A DNA stretch of 8,928 nucleotides from SYIM01 sp041182885 (GTDB taxonomy: Bacteria; Pseudomonadota; Gammaproteobacteria; Burkholderiales; Burkholderiaceae_E): contig JBMSQB010000127.1 of the NCBI GenBank assembly GCA_049423065.1, positions 1 through 8,928 of the forward strand, given 5' to 3'. Within the stretch, counting starts at the first letter, position 1. Every line of letters begins with the position of its first letter. Positions 6,044-8,928 of this stretch are shown here, in pieces. The notes under the pieces are model-generated. The model made no database searches and was not told the DNA's origin. It worked only from the letters and a program-made list of their open reading frames with translations. A program made the position numbers and the translations under genes.

Positions 6044-6646
6044 CTACCAGTCGGCGTGCCAGTCGACCCGGATGAGGCGGGCTTCCAGGTCGACTGCGAC
6101 GATGTAATGACCCACGAACGGCACCAGCCGTTCGCGTTCGCCATCAACGATGCTGAGGATGGGATGCGCGCCGTGATCGTCGATTGCACTGACCGACCCG
6201 AGCGCGGCGTCGTCCTGACCCCGTACAGCGCAGCCGATCAGGTCGATCCAGTAATACTCGCCCTCGGCGGGTTTGGGGAAATCGGCCCGGCTGACATGCA
6301 CCTCAAGGCCTTTCAACGCCTCGGCCGCAGTGCGGTCAGCCACCCCATGCGCCTGCGCCACGAGCGCATCGCTGTGGACCCGGCAACGCGTGATCCGGAA
6401 TTCGCGTGCGACGGCGCCCGCAGGCAGCCCCGCCCGCACTCCCGTCACGCGATCGGGCGCCGGCACCAGCCACCAGCGCCGCGCCGTGCGGAGCACGGAG
6501 TCGTGCAGCGAATTGAAGGGTTCGACCTTGAAGCTCCCCGCAATTCCCCATGCGCCGCGAATCCGCCCGACCGCAATGGTGTCGGACGGCATGGTCGGCA
6601 AGGAGCCATCAACCGGGGCTTGGCTGTCGGGTAAAGACGGGCTCAC
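6044..6646 (-). CDS. rimM: Ribosome maturation factor RimM
   Basis: RimM assists maturation of the 30S head, binding S19 and 16S rRNA. The N-terminal RimM domain begins at IAVGRIRGAWGIAGSFKV (24-41), and the PRC-barrel begins at GEYYWIDLIGCAV (129-141) and ends with LVPFVGHYIVAVDLEARLIRVDW (174-196). All are typical. From the GTG at 6646 it has 200 residues. An ATG at 6592 would give 182 residues, close to the E. coli length, and both starts lack a clear Shine-Dalgarno sequence. I list the longer form because betaproteobacterial RimM often has an N-terminal extension, but the start is uncertain. It follows rpsP by 78 bases containing a hairpin, and precedes trmD by 11. Confidence 0.95.
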   Translation of the reverse strand: MSPSLPDSQAPVDGSLPTMPSDTIAVGRIRGAWGIAGSFKVEPFNSLHDSVLRTARRWWLVPAPDRVTGVRAGLPAGAVAREFRITRCRVHSDALVAQAHGVADRTAAEALKGLEVHVSRADFPKPAEGEYYWIDLIGCAVRGQDDAALGSVSAIDDHGAHPILSIVDGERERLVPFVGHYIVAVDLEARLIRVDWHADW

Positions 6647-6678
6647 GAATTCGCCGGGAACTGATCGAATCGGAGCAG

Positions 6679-6707
6679 GGCCAGGCGCTTGACGAAGCGC
6701 CCCGGCC
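6679..6707 (-). other. Bulged hairpin between rpsP and rimM
   Basis: On the minus strand, GGCGCTT-CGTC-AAGCGCC gives a perfect 7-bp stem with a 4-base loop. It is extended by a G-T pair and, past one bulged G, by GGCC pairing with GGCC. It starts 17 bases after the rpsP stop and lacks a T-tract. A partial terminator, RNA-processing barrier or 3'-end stabiliser for rpsP mRNA are all possible. Function is inferred. Confidence 0.5.
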
Positions 6708-6724
6708 AGCAGCGCACGCGAGGC

Positions 6725-6985
6725 TCAGGCGGCTGCGGGAGCGCTGGCAGCGTGCATCTTGATGAGGCGCTGAACCGCGGGCGACACCTGAGCGCCATGG
6801 CTGACCCAGTGCTCAATGCGGGCCATTTCGATACGGATGGGGATGTCTTTGCCCGATGCGATCGGGTTGTAGAAACCAATGCGCTCGATGAACCGGCCGT
6901 CTCGGCGGTTTTGGCGGTCGGCGGCAACGATGTTGTAGAACGGACGCTTTTTCGCGCCGCCACGGGAAAGACGGATCACAACCAT
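6725..6985 (-). CDS. rpsP: 30S ribosomal protein S16
   Basis: S16 is an early 16S rRNA-binding protein of the 30S body. The 86-residue product matches the family from end to end: MVVIRLSRGGAKKRPFYNIVAAD, RRDGRFIERIGFYNP, and RIEHWVSHGAQVSPAVQRLI. It ends in a short Ala-rich tail. The ATG at 6985 has AAGGA about 10 bases upstream. The frame stays open to 7309 but without S16 character. It is the first gene of the trmD operon, with a good promoter candidate 42 bases upstream. Confidence 0.98.
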   Translation of the reverse strand: MVVIRLSRGGAKKRPFYNIVAADRQNRRDGRFIERIGFYNPIASGKDIPIRIEMARIEHWVSHGAQVSPAVQRLIKMHAASAPAAA

Positions 6986-7026
6986 CGGATCGATCCTTAA
7001 AAGGCATTTATTGGAGGAAACCGAGC

Positions 7027-7055
7027 ATTCTAGCGTGGGCGCGAGGAGGCCGCAA
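7027..7055 (-). promoter_or_regulatory. Probable sigma-70 promoter of the rpsP-rimM-trmD-rplS operon
   Basis: On the minus strand, TTGCGG (7050-7055) and TAGAAT (7027-7032) are separated by an ideal 17 bases. The -10 matches at 5 of 6 positions and the -35 at 3 of 6. Transcription would start near 7020, giving an rpsP leader of roughly 35 bases. Position, spacing and the need for a strong promoter here support the call. Confidence 0.6.
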
Positions 7056-7126
7056 ATTTGGGGGCTGACCGCGACCTTGGGCGCGAGCGCAGTCGAGTAC
7101 CCCGAGGCAGGTCGAGCCGCACCGTC

Positions 7127-7135
7127 TGCTACATT
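7127..7135 (+). promoter_or_regulatory. Candidate extended -10 promoter for the CMD-family gene
   Basis: TGCTACATT contains TG, one base, then TACATT, which matches the -10 consensus at 5 of 6 positions. No good -35 is visible upstream. It lies 28 bases before the ATG at 7163, predicting a leader of about 20 bases. Back-to-back with the rpsP promoter, it would leave about 70 bases between the two -35 zones. Confidence 0.35.
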
Positions 7136-7162
7136 CGCGCCGCGAACCCATCGGAGCCTGAT

Positions 7163-7693
7163 ATGCCTCGCGTTCCCTACCTGCCCGCAGACTTGCGTGA
7201 ACCCGCTGAAATCGTCGATGCCGTGCGCGCCCGGCGCGGCGGCCGCCTGCTCAATCTCGACCGGATGCTGCTGCACAGTCCGGAGCTCGCGCGCGGCTGG
7301 AACGCGCACCTGGGCGCTGTTCGCACCCGAATGTCGGTTTCACCGCGGCTGCGTGAAATCGCCATCTGCGTGGTGGCGGTCTTGAACGACGCGGAATACG
7401 AATTCATGCATCACGCGCCGGAGTTGCTTGCGGCGGGCGGCAGTCAGGCCCAGGTCGATGCGCTGCGCCGTCCTCACGAAGCGATGACGAATGCCGCGCT
7501 GTTCGACGACACCGAACGCGCCACGATCGAGCTCACCATTGAAATGACCCGCAATGTGCGTGTTCGGGACGGGCTCACCGAGGCGCTCAACGCCAGGCTG
7601 GGCACCCAGCACACGGTGGAGCTGGTGGCAGCAATCGCTGCCTACAACATGGTGTCGCGACTGCTGGTGGCGCTGGGCGTAGAGCCCGAATAG
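7163..7693 (+). CDS. Carboxymuconolactone decarboxylase (CMD)-family protein
   Basis: This is a 176-residue, all-helical, probably cytoplasmic protein. The core LREIAICVVAVLNDAEYEFMHHAPELLAAGGS (63-94) is the CMD fold's characteristic helix pair, and SRLLVALGVEP near the end is also typical. The AhpD-type CxxC pair is absent (C69 is the only cysteine of the core), so a peroxidase-reductase role is unlikely. The acidic and histidine residues E78, E80, H83 and H84 resemble the non-redox CMD branch. The substrate cannot be read. The ATG at 7163 has GGAG 6 bases upstream; the frame opens earlier at 7058, but that sequence is unlike the family. It is divergent from rpsP and converges on the acyl-CoA dehydrogenase gene with 11 bases between stops. 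A link to that gene's metabolism is possible but unproven. Confidence 0.88.
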   Translation: MPRVPYLPADLREPAEIVDAVRARRGGRLLNLDRMLLHSPELARGWNAHLGAVRTRMSVSPRLREIAICVVAVLNDAEYEFMHHAPELLAAGGSQAQVDALRRPHEAMTNAALFDDTERATIELTIEMTRNVRVRDGLTEALNARLGTQHTVELVAAIAAYNMVSRLLVALGVEPE

Positions 7694-7704
7694 CCCGCGC
7701 GGCT

Positions 7705-8928
7705 TCAGAACTGCACGTCGTCCAGCGCCAGCGCCCCGGCCGCGCCGCTCACGATCGAGTGGCGCAGCGCCGCCGCCTGCGCCAGGATGTGGTCGGCGAA
7801 AAACCGCGCGGTGCCGATCTTCGCGCCCAGGAATGCGGCATCACCCTCGCCGGCATCGAGCAGCCGACGGGCAGCCAGCGCCGCTCGCGCCAGTTGCCAT
7901 CCGCCCAGCACCACACCGGCGAGCTTCAGATAAAGCACGGAACCCGCGAACACCGCCCGGACATCGCTGCGCGCGGACGCCACAATGAAACTGACCGCTT
8001 CCTCGAGCGACTGCGCGCCCGCGGCGAGCGCATTGCGAATGGCGCCAAGGTCGCCATCGTGCCCCTCAAGTTCCTTGAGCGTCTCGCCCATGGCTGCAAT
8101 GAGGGCGCGCGCCACCGCACCACCGTCGCGCGCGGTTTTACGCCCGATCAGGTCATTGGCCTGGATGGCCGTGGTGCCTTCATAGATGGTGAGGATGCGG
8201 GCATCGCGGTAGTACTGCGCGGCGCCCGTCTCTTCGATAAAGCCCATGCCGCCGTGCACCTGCACGCCAAGCGAAGTGACTTCCAGCGACATTTCGGTGG
8301 ACCAGCCCTTCACGATGGGCACCAGGAACTCATACACCGCCATGTTGCGCTTGCGGGTCTCGGGATCGGCGGCATGGTGCCCCGCATCGCAGGCCGCCGC
8401 CGCCACATAGGCAAGCGACCTCGCACCCTCGGTGAGCGCACGCATGGTCATCAGCATGCGCCGGACATCGGGGTGGCAGATGATGGCCACCGGTGCGGCG
8501 GAGCCCGCGACGTCGCGACTCTGCACCCGGTCACGCGCATAGGCCACCGCCTTCTGGTAGGCGCGATCGGCAACTGCAACACCCTGCATGCCCACTGCGA
8601 AGCGGGCCGCGTTCATCATGACGAACATGTATTCCAGGCCACGGTTTTCTTCGCCCACCAGATAACCGATTGCCCCCTCGCCCACATCCCCTTTGCCATC
8701 GCCGTAAAGCAGGACTGCCGTGGGGCTCGCCTTGATGCCGAGCTTGTGTTCGATCGACGTGCACCAGACGTCGTTGCGCGAACCGAGCGTGCCGTCTGCG
8801 TTGACCAGAAACTTTGGAACGATGAAAAGCGAAATGCCTTTGACGCCTTCAGGCGCCTCCGGGGTGCGGGCCAGCACCAGATGGACGATGTTCTCGGCCA
8901 TGTCGTGCTCGCCATAGGTGATGTAGAT
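7705..8928 (-). CDS. Acyl-CoA dehydrogenase, large DmdC-like type (partial, start beyond window)
   Basis: This is a flavin-dependent acyl-CoA dehydrogenase that introduces an alpha-beta double bond into an acyl-CoA and passes electrons to ETF. The visible 407 residues are open to the right edge, starting IYITYGEHDMAENIVHLVLAR, which belongs to the middle domain of proteins of about 590-600 residues. The true start is therefore outside; the internal ATG at 8901 is not it. The catalytic base is likely the Glu of IYEGTTAIQ (visible residue 250, codon 8179-8181), preceded by QVHGGMGFIEETGAAQYYRDARI. The last roughly 130 residues form the extra helical C-terminal domain seen in DmdC (methylmercaptopropionyl-CoA dehydrogenase) and related FadE-type enzymes. 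The substrate is undetermined; general fatty acyl-CoA oxidation is as likely as sulfur-compound use. Confidence 0.95.
   Translation of the reverse strand: MYITYGEHDMAENIVHLVLARTPEAPEGVKGISLFIVPKFLVNADGTLGSRNDVWCTSIEHKLGIKASPTAVLLYGDGKGDVGEGAIGYLVGEENRGLEYMFVMMNAARFAVGMQGVAVADRAYQKAVAYARDRVQSRDVAGSAAPVAIICHPDVRRMLMTMRALTEGARSLAYVAAAACDAGHHAADPETRKRNMAVYEFLVPIVKGWSTEMSLEVTSLGVQVHGGMGFIEETGAAQYYRDARILTIYEGTTAIQANDLIGRKTARDGGAVARALIAAMGETLKELEGHDGDLGAIRNALAAGAQSLEEAVSFIVASARSDVRAVFAGSVLYLKLAGVVLGGWQLARAALAARRLLDAGEGDAAFLGAKIGTARFFADHILAQAAALRHSIVSGAAGALALDDVQF

Noticed and set aside
5361..6107. 248-codon plus-strand open frame opposite trmD
   Set aside because: It runs across the TrmD motifs in antisense and its Arg-rich sequence has no domain character.
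7690..7706. Possible bidirectional terminator between the CMD and acyl-CoA dehydrogenase genes
   Set aside because: Only a 4-bp AGCC/GGCT stem with a 5-base loop and no T-tract; too weak to call.
1..8928. Search for a new defence, mobile or biosynthetic system
   Set aside because: Every convincing open frame belongs to a known housekeeping or metabolic family in a familiar betaproteobacterial order. There are no transposase, integrase, toxin-antitoxin or CRISPR features and no compositional break that would suggest an inserted island.

Overview
The window is GC-rich, gene-dense chromosomal DNA with almost no space between genes. Protein sequences and gene order point to a betaproteobacterium, probably of the order Burkholderiales. 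The order orn / M48 peptidase / rsgA / CobD-CbiB-like / CoA-type Nudix / rplS-trmD-rimM-rpsP is, from general knowledge, familiar there, and TrmD carries a YEAIDQR variant that I associate with that group. I saw no tRNA, rRNA, CRISPR array, insertion sequence, phage or plasmid gene. This is core genome, and I found no new multi-gene system.

Layout: (1) 26-607, minus: orn (oligoribonuclease), ending in a 16-bp tandem repeat at the window edge. (2) 640-1962 and 1959-2861, plus: a membrane M48 zinc metallopeptidase overlapping rsgA, which very likely starts at a TTG sharing bases with the upstream stop. (3) 2869-3840 and 3853-4521, minus: a CobD/CbiB-like membrane protein and a CoA-type Nudix hydrolase. 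(4) 4574-6985, minus: the trmD operon, transcribed rpsP-rimM-trmD-rplS. (5) 7163-7693, plus: a carboxymuconolactone decarboxylase-family protein, divergent from rpsP. (6) 7705-8928, minus: the C-terminal two thirds of a large acyl-CoA dehydrogenase that runs off the right edge. No gene-free stretch reaches 300 bases. The longest is the 256-base rplS leader (4961-5216), followed by the 177-base divergent region 6986-7162.

Much of the window serves ribosome and RNA metabolism: S16 and L19, 30S maturation (RimM, RsgA), tRNA m1G37 methylation (TrmD) and degradation of the last RNA oligonucleotides (Orn).

The best material for a second look is regulatory. In the trmD operon, rpsP and rplS have ATG starts with good Shine-Dalgarno sequences. 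rimM and trmD begin at GTG with poor ones, a bulged hairpin separates rpsP from rimM, and rplS has its own long leader with a candidate promoter and a UUCG hairpin. A perfect 10-bp stem lies between rplS and the Nudix gene. TrmD carries an unusual Gly-Ala linker encoded by a G-quadruplex-type repeat, and RsgA has an atypical G4 motif (GKCD instead of NKxD).
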